Assembly (NCBI GenBank): GCA_038210595.1
Contig: JBBQWN010000001.1
Location: forward strand, 1 to 64,000
Direction of reading: 5' to 3'
Length of the DNA stretch: 64,000 bases
Source: Glacieibacterium sp038210595
GTDB lineage: Bacteria > Pseudomonadota > Alphaproteobacteria > Sphingomonadales > Sphingomonadaceae
Notes under the pieces: model-generated
What the model saw: the letters and a program-made list of their open reading frames with translations, nothing else
Told to the model about the DNA's origin: nothing
Databases searched by the model: none
Program-made: the position numbers and the translations under genes
Shown: positions 26,608 through 34,456 of the stretch, piece after piece
How the letters are laid out: every line of letters starts with the position of its first letter
How positions within the stretch are numbered: the first letter of the stretch is position 1

Positions 26608-27488
26608 AATGCCGGTGCCGCCAGCCCGGCACGCGCGTGCGCGGCGAGCAACGTGTTCCTGAGCAGGCAGGCAATGGTCATCGGCCCGACGCCGCCGGGC
26701 ACCGGGGTGATCGCGGCGGCGACCGGCAGCGCCTCGGCGAAGTTCACATCGCCGACCAGGCGCGTCTTGCCGTCCTTGGCCGGGATGCGGTTCATGCCGA
26801 CGTCGATGACCGTCGCGCCCGGCTTCAGCCAGTCGCCGCGCACCAGTTCCGGCACGCCGACCGCCGCCACGACGATATCGGCGCGGCGGACATGCCCCGC
26901 CAGGTCGCGGGTCCGTGAGTGCGCGACGGTGACCGTGCAGTTCGCCGCCACCAGCAGCGCCGCCATCGGCTTGCCGACGATGTTCGACCGCCCGATGACC
27001 AGCGCCTCCAGGCCCGACAGATCGCCGAGCCGGTCCTGCAGCAGCATCAGGCAGCCCGACGGCGTGCAGGGCACCAGCCCGGGCAACCCCGAGGCCAGCC
27101 GCCCGGCGTTGACCGGCGAGAAGCCGTCGACGTCCTTCGCCGGATCGATCGCGCCGATCACCCGCGCCTCGCTGATATGCTTGGGACACGGCATCTGCAC
27201 CAGGATGCCGTCGACCGCGTCGTCGGCGTTGAGCGTCGCGACCAGCGCCAGCAGTTCGGACTCCGCCACGTCGGCCGGCAGCCGGTGCTCGAAACTCGCC
27301 ATCCCGGCCTCGCGCGTCGCCACGCCCTTGTTACGGACATAGACGTGGGAGGCCGGATCGTCGCCGACCAGCACCACCGCCAGCCCCGGCGCGCGGCCCG
27401 TCGCGGCCGCGAACCCCGGCACCGCCGCCGCCACCTTCGCGCGCAGCCCGGCCGCAAATGCTTTTCCGTCGATGATCGCCCCGCTCAT
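26604..27488 (-). CDS. folD: Bifunctional methylenetetrahydrofolate dehydrogenase/cyclohydrolase
   Basis: A 294-residue cytosolic enzyme interconverting 5,10-methylene-, methenyl- and 10-formyl-tetrahydrofolate with NADP. Active-site YVRNKG (Tyr-x-x-x-Lys), GILVQMPCPKHI, PAKDVDGFSPVNAGRL, the nucleotide-binding VIGRSNIVGKPMAALL and PVPGGVGPMTIACLL are all present. It heads a short operon with marC and follows yggT by 10 bases. Confidence 0.96.
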   Translation of the reverse strand: MSGAIIDGKAFAAGLRAKVAAAVPGFAAATGRAPGLAVVLVGDDPASHVYVRNKGVATREAGMASFEHRLPADVAESELLALVATLNADDAVDGILVQMPCPKHISEARVIGAIDPAKDVDGFSPVNAGRLASGLPGLVPCTPSGCLMLLQDRLGDLSGLEALVIGRSNIVGKPMAALLVAANCTVTVAHSRTRDLAGHVRRADIVVAAVGVPELVRGDWLKPGATVIDVGMNRIPAKDGKTRLVGDVNFAEALPVAAAITPVPGGVGPMTIACLLRNTLLAAHARAGLAAPAL

Positions 27489-27498
27489 GCGGCCGTCT

Positions 27499-27798
27499 CT
27501 AGTAGAACACCGGCACGTTGGCGATGATCAGGTTCTGGATCAGGATGATGACCAGCAGCACGACCATCGGCGACAGGTCGATGCCGCCGAAATCGGGCAG
27601 GATGCGGCGGATCGGCCGGTACAGCGGCTCCAGCACGCGCTCCAGCGTCTCGTACACCTGGCGCACGAAGCGGTTGTGCAGGTTGACGACGTTGAACGCC
27701 ACCAGCCAGCTGAGGATCGCCTGGACGATCACCGTCCATTTCAGGATGTTGAGCAGCAGCACGACGAACCCGGCGAGCACCGCCAGCGTGTTGTTCAT
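27499..27798 (-). CDS. YggT family membrane protein
   Basis: A 99-residue protein with two YggT-type hydrophobic segments (LAGFVVLLLNILKWTVIVQA and VVLLVIILIQNLIIANV) around FVRQVYETLERVLEPLYRPI and RRILPDFGGIDLSPM, the family signature. YggT proteins (plastid CCB3 relatives) are proposed to help heme attachment or membrane integrity; a function here is not shown. First gene of the yggT-folD-marC unit. Confidence 0.92.
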   Translation of the reverse strand: MNNTLAVLAGFVVLLLNILKWTVIVQAILSWLVAFNVVNLHNRFVRQVYETLERVLEPLYRPIRRILPDFGGIDLSPMVVLLVIILIQNLIIANVPVFY

Positions 27799-27872
27799 TT
27801 CGGGGCGATCCTTCGGGCCATGCGACGCGCCTCATCTAGTGAGCCGGACGCGGCGGCGCAATCGACGCACCG

Positions 27873-27890
27873 GGAACCCGTCTCGGTTCC
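27873..27890. promoter_or_regulatory. Perfect inverted repeat GGAACC-N6-GGTTCC upstream of the flavodoxin-like gene
   Basis: GGAACC at 27873-27878 and GGTTCC at 27885-27890 form a perfect 6-base inverted repeat with a 6-base spacer in the 121-base divergent region between yggT and the flavodoxin-like gene. It could be a dimeric repressor site or chance in GC-rich DNA. Confidence 0.3.
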
Positions 27891-27919
27891 GCTCGCTGTG
27901 CCGCCGAAGGAGCCGCCCC

Positions 27920-28528
27920 ATGTCACTCACCGCCATCGCCCTGAACTGCACCTTGAAGTCCGGCGGCGGCGACCCGTCGTCGACCGACAGGATGATCGGC
28001 GAGGTGCTCGCGGCGCTGGCTAAGCACGATGTCACCGCCGAGACGGTGCGGGTCGTCGACGCGAACCTGCTGCCCGGCGTCGACACCGACATGGGCGAGG
28101 GCGACGGCTGGCCCGACCTGCGCGCCAAGATCCTCGCCGCCGACATCCTGGTATTCGCCTCGCCGATCTGGCTCGGCCACATCAATTCGGTGGCGCAGCG
28201 CGTGCTCGAGCGGATGGATGCGTTCTTTTCCGACGCGACGGACAGCGGTGTGCTGCCGCCGTTCGGCAAGGTCGCGGTGGTCGCCACCGTCGGCAACGAG
28301 GACGGCGCGCACCATGTCTCGGCCGAGGTGTTCCAGGGGCTGAACGATGTCGGCTTCACCATTCCCGCCGGCGGCCATGTCTATTGGGTCGGCGAGGCGA
28401 TGCAGAAGATCAACTACATCGACCTGGAGAAGACGCCCGAGAAGGTCGCCGCCGCGACGAAAACGATGGCGCGCAACGCCGCGCATCTGGCGACGTTGCT
28501 GAAGGGCAAAGCCTATCCGGCAGGCTGA
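27920..28528 (+). CDS. Flavodoxin-like NAD(P)H-dependent oxidoreductase
   Basis: A 202-residue flavodoxin-fold protein. It opens LTAIALNCTLKSGGGDPSST, the phosphate-binding loop for FMN. ADILVFASPIWLGHINSVAQ is the typical P-I-x-x-G second FMN loop of NADPH-dependent FMN reductases, and KVAVVATVGNEDGAHH is the third. The likely job is reduction of quinones, FMN or another acceptor. The ATG is at 27920. It is convergent with galU and overlaps it by 16 bases. Confidence 0.85.
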   Translation: MSLTAIALNCTLKSGGGDPSSTDRMIGEVLAALAKHDVTAETVRVVDANLLPGVDTDMGEGDGWPDLRAKILAADILVFASPIWLGHINSVAQRVLERMDAFFSDATDSGVLPPFGKVAVVATVGNEDGAHHVSAEVFQGLNDVGFTIPAGGHVYWVGEAMQKINYIDLEKTPEKVAAATKTMARNAAHLATLLKGKAYPAG

Positions 28529-29400
28529 CCCCGCGCCGCCAGCCACTCCCGCACCTGCGGCCCGACGTCATCGCGGGCCAGCGCCAGCGCGATGTTCGCG
28601 GTAATGTGCCCGGCCTTGTCGCCGCAGTCGAAGCGTTCGCCGGTGAAGGTCAGCGCGTGGAACGGCTGCACGCCGATCAGCTCCGCCATAGCATCGGTCA
28701 GCTGGATCTCGCCGCCGGCGCCGCGCTTGTGCTGCGCCAGATGCTCCATGCACTCGGGCTGCAGGATGTAGCGGCCGATCGCGGCAAGGCGCGAAGGCGC
28801 GGTCCCTTGCGCCGGTTTTTCGACCAGTCCCTTCACCTCGGTGACCAGGCCGTCGACTGCACCGGGCGACACGATGCCGAACCGGTTGGTGTGCGCCTCC
28901 GGCACCTCCAGCACCGCGATGACGTTGCCGCCCAGCCGCTGATACGCCTCGTTCATCGCCTTCAGGCACGGCTGCTCGGGCGACCACAACAGCTCGTCGG
29001 GCAGCAGCACCGCGAACGGCTCGCCCGCGGTGATGAAGCGCGCGCACCACACGGCGTGGCCCAGCCCCGCCGGCTCCTGCTGCCGCACATAGGCGATCCG
29101 GCCGGGCTCAAGCTGGGTCGCGTCGAGCGTTGCCAGTTCGGCGGTCTTGCCCTTGGCCTTCAGGCTGGCGACGAGTTCGCCGGCGACGTCGAAATAATCC
29201 TCCAGCGCCGATTTGCCGCGCGCGGTCACGAACACCAGCCGCTCGATGCCCGCCGACAGCGCCTCGTCGACCGCATATTGCAGCAGCGGCTTGTCGACGA
29301 CGGGCAGCAATTCCTTGGGCACAGCCTTGGTGGCGGGCAGGAAGCGGGTGCCCTGCCCGCCAACGGGAAAGACGGCGGTGCGGACGGGACGGGGGGACAT
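28513..29400 (-). CDS. galU: UTP-glucose-1-phosphate uridylyltransferase
   Basis: A 295-residue nucleotidyltransferase making UDP-glucose for exopolysaccharide and glycolipid synthesis. The pyrophosphorylase motif GQGTRFLPATKAVPKELLPV, EALSAGIERLVFVTARGKSA, GLGHAVWCAR and VKGLVEKPAQGTAP are canonical. It links functionally with the nucleotide-sugar genes gmd and fcl at 46-48 kb. The 24-base gap to lysA upstream suggests co-transcription with the lysA-lptM-argH run. Confidence 0.95.
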   Translation of the reverse strand: MSPRPVRTAVFPVGGQGTRFLPATKAVPKELLPVVDKPLLQYAVDEALSAGIERLVFVTARGKSALEDYFDVAGELVASLKAKGKTAELATLDATQLEPGRIAYVRQQEPAGLGHAVWCARFITAGEPFAVLLPDELLWSPEQPCLKAMNEAYQRLGGNVIAVLEVPEAHTNRFGIVSPGAVDGLVTEVKGLVEKPAQGTAPSRLAAIGRYILQPECMEHLAQHKRGAGGEIQLTDAMAELIGVQPFHALTFTGERFDCGDKAGHITANIALALARDDVGPQVREWLAARGQPAG

Positions 29401-29424
29401 CGAGGCTCCTCTATCGAACGGTGG

Positions 29425-30693
29425 TCAAACCAGCCACGGTGCCCTTGTATCCAGCGCCATCATTTCAGCCGCACTACGCCGCTCGCTGACCAGCGCCCAT
29501 TGCTCGCCCGCGACCATCACCTCGGGCACCAGCGAGCGCGAGTTGTAGGTCGAGGCCATGGTCGCGCCATAGGCTCCGGCGGTGGTAAAGGCGACCAGGT
29601 CGCCCGCCTGCACCGCGGGAATGTCGCGGTCCTCGGCAAAGGTGTCGCCGGTCTCGCAGATCGGCCCGACGACGGTGGCGGTCATCCGCGCATCGGTGGC
29701 ACGGACGGGCACGATGCCGTGCCAGGCGTTGTACAGCGACGGCCGCAGCAGGTCGTTCATCGCCGCGTCGACGACCACGAAGGTGCGCGCCACGCCCTGC
29801 TTCAGCAGCACGACGCGGGTCACCAGCACGCCCGCGTTGCCCGCGATCATGCGGCCGGGCTCGAAGATCAGGCGGACGTCCCAGCCCTTCGTCGCGCGGG
29901 CGACCATCGCGCCATAGTCGGCGGGTTCGGGCGGCGGCGGCTGGTCGGAGCGGTAGGGCACGCCCAGCCCGCCGCCGAGGTCGATGCGCTCGATGACATG
30001 GCCCGCGGCGCGCAGGCGCCCGGCGAGCGCGCCGAGGCGCCCGAACGTCTCCTCCAGCGGGGCGAGATCGTACAACTGGCTGCCGATATGCGCCGCCACC
30101 CCGACCGGGCGGAGCGAGGGGTGGGCGGCGGCCTGCGCGAACGCCGCCTCGACGCGCGCCAGCGGGATGCCGAACTTGTTGTCGTCGCCGCCGGTCGAGA
30201 TCTTGGCGTGGGTCTTGGCGTCGACGCCGGGATTGACCCGGACCGCGATGTCGACGACGCGGCCCTTGTCGGCGGCGACCTCGGCCAGCATGCCGATCTC
30301 GGCCTCGCTCTCGACGTTGAACTGCAGGATGCCGGCCTCGACCCCGGCGGCGAGCTCGTGGCCCTGCTTGCCGACGCCGGAGAACACGATGCGGTTGGCC
30401 GGCACGCCGGCCGCCAGCGCGCGCGCCAGCTCGCCCGCCGACACCACGTCCGCGCCCGCGCCGCAGCGTGCCAGCGTCGCCAGCACCGACAGGTTGGGGT
30501 TGGCCTTGCAGGCGAAGGCGACCAGCGGATCGCCGTCGCCCAGCCCCGCGACGGCGGCGGCGAAGACCCGGAAGTGGCGCTCCAGCGTGGCGCTCGAATA
30601 GACGTAGAACGGCGTGCCGACCGCGTCCGCAAGCACGCTCAGGTCGACGTCCTCGGCGTATAAAACGCCGTTTTTCGCCTCGAAATGGTCCAT
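29425..30693 (-). CDS. lysA: Diaminopimelate decarboxylase
   Basis: A 422-residue PLP enzyme converting meso-diaminopimelate to lysine. The PLP Lys is in VAFACKANPNLSVL. HIGSQLYDL, DLGGGLGVPY, FEPGRMIAGNAGVLVTRV and a C-terminal CETGDTFAEDRDIP (active-site Cys) are as in the family. The start at 30693 overlaps the stop of the small lipoprotein gene (ATGA). Open sequence further upstream has no family similarity. Confidence 0.96.
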   Translation of the reverse strand: MDHFEAKNGVLYAEDVDLSVLADAVGTPFYVYSSATLERHFRVFAAAVAGLGDGDPLVAFACKANPNLSVLATLARCGAGADVVSAGELARALAAGVPANRIVFSGVGKQGHELAAGVEAGILQFNVESEAEIGMLAEVAADKGRVVDIAVRVNPGVDAKTHAKISTGGDDNKFGIPLARVEAAFAQAAAHPSLRPVGVAAHIGSQLYDLAPLEETFGRLGALAGRLRAAGHVIERIDLGGGLGVPYRSDQPPPPEPADYGAMVARATKGWDVRLIFEPGRMIAGNAGVLVTRVVLLKQGVARTFVVVDAAMNDLLRPSLYNAWHGIVPVRATDARMTATVVGPICETGDTFAEDRDIPAVQAGDLVAFTTAGAYGATMASTYNSRSLVPEVMVAGEQWALVSERRSAAEMMALDTRAPWLV

Positions 30694-30929
30694 CAGCCGG
30701 GTGGCGGCAGGTCGAAACGGTCGCCCTTGCGCTCCAATGAGCGCCTCAGCGGATCGTCGATGCGGTTGGGAGCCGCCTGCGGTGCGAGTTTTAGCTGCTG
30801 TTCGGGTGTCGGCGGCACCAGCGCATCCGCCGGCCGCGGCGGCACCCGGTCCGCCGACGCCGGCTGCAGCGGCCCCAGCTTGCCGCAGGCTCCCAACAAC
30901 AGCAACGTCAGAACGATCAACAGTTTCAT
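30693..30929 (-). CDS. lptM: Small lipoprotein, LptM-like
   Basis: A 78-residue lipoprotein. MKLLIVLTLLLLGACG is a type II signal with lipobox LGAC. It is followed by GKLGPL, matching the 'CGxxGPL' motif of LptM (formerly YifL), which binds the LptDE translocon and promotes its oxidative maturation. The remainder is proline-rich and disordered. The position between argH and lysA, overlapping both by ATGA, matches the linkage of lptM-like genes with lysA in other proteobacteria. The name rests on motif and context. Confidence 0.75.
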   Translation of the reverse strand: MKLLIVLTLLLLGACGKLGPLQPASADRVPPRPADALVPPTPEQQLKLAPQAAPNRIDDPLRRSLERKGDRFDLPPPG

Positions 30930-32308
30930 GACGTCCGCTCCGCCGCCGCGATCGCTTCGCGTACCCTGACCGGCGCGGTGCCGCCCTGGCTGGCGCGGCT
31001 GGCGACCGAGGCGTCGACCGACAGCACCGCGAACACGCGCTCATCGATCCGCGCGTCGATTCCCTGCAACGTCGCCAGCGGCAGCTCCGCCAGCCCGGTG
31101 CCCGCCGCCTCGGCCGCGGCGACCGCTCGCCCCGTGATATGGTGCGCCTCCCGGAACGGCACGCCGCCCTCCCGCACCAGCCAGTCGGCAAGGTCGGTGG
31201 CGGTCGAGAAACCGGCGGCGGCCACCTCCCGCATCCGGGCCGGCACGAAGGTCAGCGTCTCGATCATCCCGGTCATCGCGGCGAGGCTGAGCACCAGCAG
31301 ATCGAACGCCTCGAACACCGGCGGCTTGTCGTCCTGCATGTCCTTTGAGTACGCCAGCGGCAGACCCTTCATCGTCACTTGCAACGCGGTCAGGCAGCCG
31401 ATCAGCCGCCCGGCATGGCCGCGCACCAGCTCGGCCGCATCGGGATTGCGCTTCTGCGGCATGATCGAACTGCCGGTCGAGAATGCATCGGGGAGCGTTA
31501 TGAAACCATAGGGCTGGCTCGCCCAGATGACGATCTCCTCGGCCAAGCGCGACAGGTGCAGGCCGGTCAGCGACGCCGCCGCCAGGAACTCCAGCGCGAA
31601 ATCGCGGTCGGAAACGCTGTCGAGCGAGTTGGCGGTCGGCCGGTCAAAACCGAGCGCCTGCGCCGTCATCGCACGGTCGATCGGAAAGCCGGTGCCCGCC
31701 AGCGCCGCGCTGCCCAGCGGACATTCGTTCAGCCGCGCCCGGGCGTCGGCAAAGCGCGAGCGGTCGCGGCCGACCATTTCGACATAGGCCATCAGGTGAT
31801 GGCCGAGCGTAACCGGCTGCGCGATCTGCAGGTGGGTGAAGCCGGGCATGACCGTCGCGGCATGCTCGCGCGCGCGGTCGATGAGCGCCGTCCGCAGCGC
31901 CGCGAGCGCGCCGTCGATGGTGTCGATGGCCGCCCGCACCCACAGGCGAAAGCTGGTCGCGACCTGGTCGTTGCGCGAGCGCGCAGTGTGCAGCCGCCCG
32001 GCGACCGGGCCGATGAGTTCGGCCAGCCGGGTCTCGACGTGCATGTGAATGTCCTCGAGGTCGGCGTCCTCGGGCACGCCGCCGCGCGCATATTCGTCGA
32101 GGATGGTCGCCAGTCCGGCGTCGATCGCCGCGGCATCGGCGGCCGCGACAATGCCCTCGCGGCCCAGCATCGCGACATGCGCGCGGCTGCCGGCGATGTC
32201 CTGGGCCCACAGCCGCTTGTCGAAGGAAATCGACGCGTTTATGTCGCGCATCACTGCGGTCGGACCACCGCTGAAGCGGCCGCCCCATAGTGAATTGGAA
32301 CTGTCCAT
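30926..32308 (-). CDS. argH: Argininosuccinate lyase
   Basis: A 460-residue enzyme of the fumarase/aspartase superfamily splitting argininosuccinate to arginine and fumarate. MDSSNSLWGGRFSGGP is the canonical start. HTARSRNDQVATSFRLW, FTHLQIAQPVTLGHH and the catalytic loop GSSIMPQKRNPDAAELVRG are intact. The ATG at 32308 overlaps, on the opposite strand, the ATG of the TlpA-like gene in the tetranucleotide CATG (32306-32309), so its promoter must lie within that gene. Open sequence to 32713 is antisense to it. Confidence 0.96.
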   Translation of the reverse strand: MDSSNSLWGGRFSGGPTAVMRDINASISFDKRLWAQDIAGSRAHVAMLGREGIVAAADAAAIDAGLATILDEYARGGVPEDADLEDIHMHVETRLAELIGPVAGRLHTARSRNDQVATSFRLWVRAAIDTIDGALAALRTALIDRAREHAATVMPGFTHLQIAQPVTLGHHLMAYVEMVGRDRSRFADARARLNECPLGSAALAGTGFPIDRAMTAQALGFDRPTANSLDSVSDRDFALEFLAAASLTGLHLSRLAEEIVIWASQPYGFITLPDAFSTGSSIMPQKRNPDAAELVRGHAGRLIGCLTALQVTMKGLPLAYSKDMQDDKPPVFEAFDLLVLSLAAMTGMIETLTFVPARMREVAAAGFSTATDLADWLVREGGVPFREAHHITGRAVAAAEAAGTGLAELPLATLQGIDARIDERVFAVLSVDASVASRASQGGTAPVRVREAIAAAERTS

Positions 32309-32870
32309 GCGCGTCGTGATCGCAATCGTCCTTGGGATGGCGCTGGCGTCGTGCGGAACCGAGGGCTCGGCCGCCGCGGATAAGGGAAAGGCCGGGGCCT
32401 CGCAAGCGCCGGGCCCGAAGGTCGACCGCAGCCATGCCGGGGCGGCTGCGCCAAATGTCCGCTTCGAGATGCGCGACGGCGCCACCGCGACCGTTGCCAA
32501 CTTCAAGGGCCGGCCGGTGCTGGTCAATTTGTGGGCGACCTGGTGCCTGCCCTGCATTATCGAACTGCCGGGGCTTGACGAGCTGGCAGCGGGGCGCCCC
32601 GACCTCGTCGTGCTGCCGATCAGCGCCGACCTCGGCGGCTGGCGCGCGGTCGACAAGTTCTGGACGGTCGGCAAATTCGAGACGCTGCAGCCGCGGCTCG
32701 ACAAGGCGGGCAATTTCCCGAACGCGCTGAAGGCCGGCGGCCTGCCGATGACCGTTCTCTACGATGCCCAAGGACGCGAGCTGTGGCGGATCAACGGGTC
32801 TGTCGACTGGGGCCTGGCGGCGTCGCGCGCGCTGCTGCCCGCCAAGGTCAGTCGCGCAGCAGCTCGTTGA
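32307..32870 (+). CDS. TlpA-like thioredoxin-fold lipoprotein
   Basis: A 187-residue lipoprotein (signal MRVVIAIVLGMALASC, lipobox LASC) with a TlpA/ResA-type thioredoxin domain: KGRPVLVNLWATWCLPCIIE carries the CxxC active site, and GGLPMTVLYDAQG the cis-Pro loop. It reduces or isomerises disulfides in the periplasm. Because ccmG is missing from the ccm operon here, it is a candidate substitute reductant, which is only an inference. The start overlaps the argH start on the other strand and the end overlaps the dapD end by 23 bases. Confidence 0.88.
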   Translation: MRVVIAIVLGMALASCGTEGSAAADKGKAGASQAPGPKVDRSHAGAAAPNVRFEMRDGATATVANFKGRPVLVNLWATWCLPCIIELPGLDELAAGRPDLVVLPISADLGGWRAVDKFWTVGKFETLQPRLDKAGNFPNALKAGGLPMTVLYDAQGRELWRINGSVDWGLAASRALLPAKVSRAAAR

Positions 32871-33681
32871 TCGCGGTCTTGGACCGGGTCTGCGCGTCGA
32901 CGCGCTTGACGATAACGGCGCAGGCGAGGTGCGGTCCCGGTGAGCCGTCGGGCAGCGGCTTGCCGGGCAGGCTGCCGGGCACCACCACCGAATAGGCGGG
33001 CACGCGGCCGACGAAAATCTCGCCGGTGTCACGGTCGACGATCTTGCTGGTCGCGGACAGGAACACGCCCATGGCCAGCACACAGCCGCGCTCCACGACG
33101 ACGCCCTCGACGACCTCGGAGCGTGCGCCGATGAAGCAATCGTCCTCGATGATCGTCGGCCCGGCCTGCAGCGGCTCGAGCACGCCGCCGATGCCGACAC
33201 CGCCCGACAGATGCACGTTTTCACCGATCTGGGCGCAACTGCCGACCGACGCCCAGGTGTCGATCATGGTGCCCGCACCGACCCGCGCGCCGATGTTGAC
33301 AAAGCTCGGCATCAGCACCGCGCCCGGCGCGATATAGGCACCGTGGCGGACGATCGCCCCGGGTACCGAGCGGAACCCGGCGGCGCGGTGCTGATCGGCG
33401 AGCCAGCCCTGAAACTTCGACGGTATCCGGTCGAACCATGTCGCGCCGCCAGGCCCGCCGCCGATGAGCGACATCGGGTGCAGCCGGAAGGACAGCAGCA
33501 CCGCCTGCTTCAGCCACTGGTTGACGCGCCAGCCCCCCTCGCCATCAGGCTCGGCGACACGCAGCGTGCCCTTGTCGAGCCCCTTCAGCGCCGCCTCAAC
33601 CGCGCACGGCAACTCGCCCTGGCTGCCGGGACGGAGCGTGTCGCGCTGCGCCCACCCGGCCTCGATCACCGCCTGCATCAT
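32848..33681 (-). CDS. dapD: Tetrahydrodipicolinate N-succinyltransferase
   Basis: A 277-residue trimeric left-handed beta-helix enzyme succinylating tetrahydrodipicolinate in the lysine/peptidoglycan diaminopimelate pathway. FRSVPGAIVRHGAYIAPGAV, MPSFVNIGARVGAGTMIDTW, ASVGSCAQIGENVHLSGGVG and the C-terminal AVIVKRVDAQTRSKTAINEL are typical. The start MMQAV at 33681 overlaps the HAD gene stop (ATGA). Confidence 0.96.
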   Translation of the reverse strand: MMQAVIEAGWAQRDTLRPGSQGELPCAVEAALKGLDKGTLRVAEPDGEGGWRVNQWLKQAVLLSFRLHPMSLIGGGPGGATWFDRIPSKFQGWLADQHRAAGFRSVPGAIVRHGAYIAPGAVLMPSFVNIGARVGAGTMIDTWASVGSCAQIGENVHLSGGVGIGGVLEPLQAGPTIIEDDCFIGARSEVVEGVVVERGCVLAMGVFLSATSKIVDRDTGEIFVGRVPAYSVVVPGSLPGKPLPDGSPGPHLACAVIVKRVDAQTRSKTAINELLRD

Positions 33682-34352
33682 ACCGCCTCCAATTCCGCCA
33701 CCACGCCCGTCAGCCAGACCCCGAGGTCGGCGATGCGGTAGTCGATATAGTCTCCCGCCACGTCCGGCCCCTGTTCGCTGCCGTTGTCGATCCACACCGT
33801 CGTCATGCCGATTGCCTTGGCCGGCGGCAGATTGCGCGCCATGTCCTCGACGAACAAGGCCCGCGTCGGGTCGATGCCGTAGGTGGCGCACAGTCGGTCA
33901 TAGGCACGGGCATCGGGTTTGGGCCGGTACTCCATGGCGTGGACGTCGTGGATCGCCTCGAACATGTCCTCCAGCCCGAGCCGCTCCAGCACCCGCCGGG
34001 CATAAGGCGTGTCGGCGTTGGTGAAGATCAGCCTGCGGCCGGGCAGGCGCTGCAGCGCATCGACCAGCGCGGCGTCGTGCTCGACCACGGAGACGTCGAT
34101 ATCGTGGACGCGGGCGAGAAACTCATGCGGGTCGACACCGTATTCGGTCATCAGACCGCGCAACGTCATGCCGTGCGCATGGAAGAAACCCTTCTGGACC
34201 CGCCGCGCCTCCGCTGCATCGACCTGTAGCAGGTCCTGGATGAAGCTCCCCATGTGCGCGTCGATCTGCGCGAACAGGTTGCACGACGCCGGGTAAAGCG
34301 TGTTGTCGAGATCGAAGATCCAGGTATCGATATGGGCGAGGCGGTGGGGCAC
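33678..34352 (-). CDS. HAD-superfamily pyrimidine 5'-nucleotidase-type phosphatase
   Basis: A 224-residue HAD phosphatase. Motif I is TWIFDLDNTLYP (nucleophile Asp), motif II IFTNADTP, motif III Lys in YRPKPDARAYD, motif IV LFVEDMARNL. The spacing and MRGLM-type cap match the Phm8/Sdt1-like pyrimidine 5'-nucleotidase group. GTG at 34352 is the start nearest to motif I (VPHRLAHIDTW). It leads dapD with an ATGA overlap and is divergent from dnaB. Confidence 0.9.
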   Translation of the reverse strand: MPHRLAHIDTWIFDLDNTLYPASCNLFAQIDAHMGSFIQDLLQVDAAEARRVQKGFFHAHGMTLRGLMTEYGVDPHEFLARVHDIDVSVVEHDAALVDALQRLPGRRLIFTNADTPYARRVLERLGLEDMFEAIHDVHAMEYRPKPDARAYDRLCATYGIDPTRALFVEDMARNLPPAKAIGMTTVWIDNGSEQGPDVAGDYIDYRIADLGVWLTGVVAELEAV

Positions 34353-34456
34353 GCGCCTGCTATAAGGCAGCGCCACACAAGCGGCCAACCGCTTATCCCC
34401 TGAACCACCCACAGCGGCATTTGCAGGCACGGCGGCCATCGGCGAGACAAGACAGG

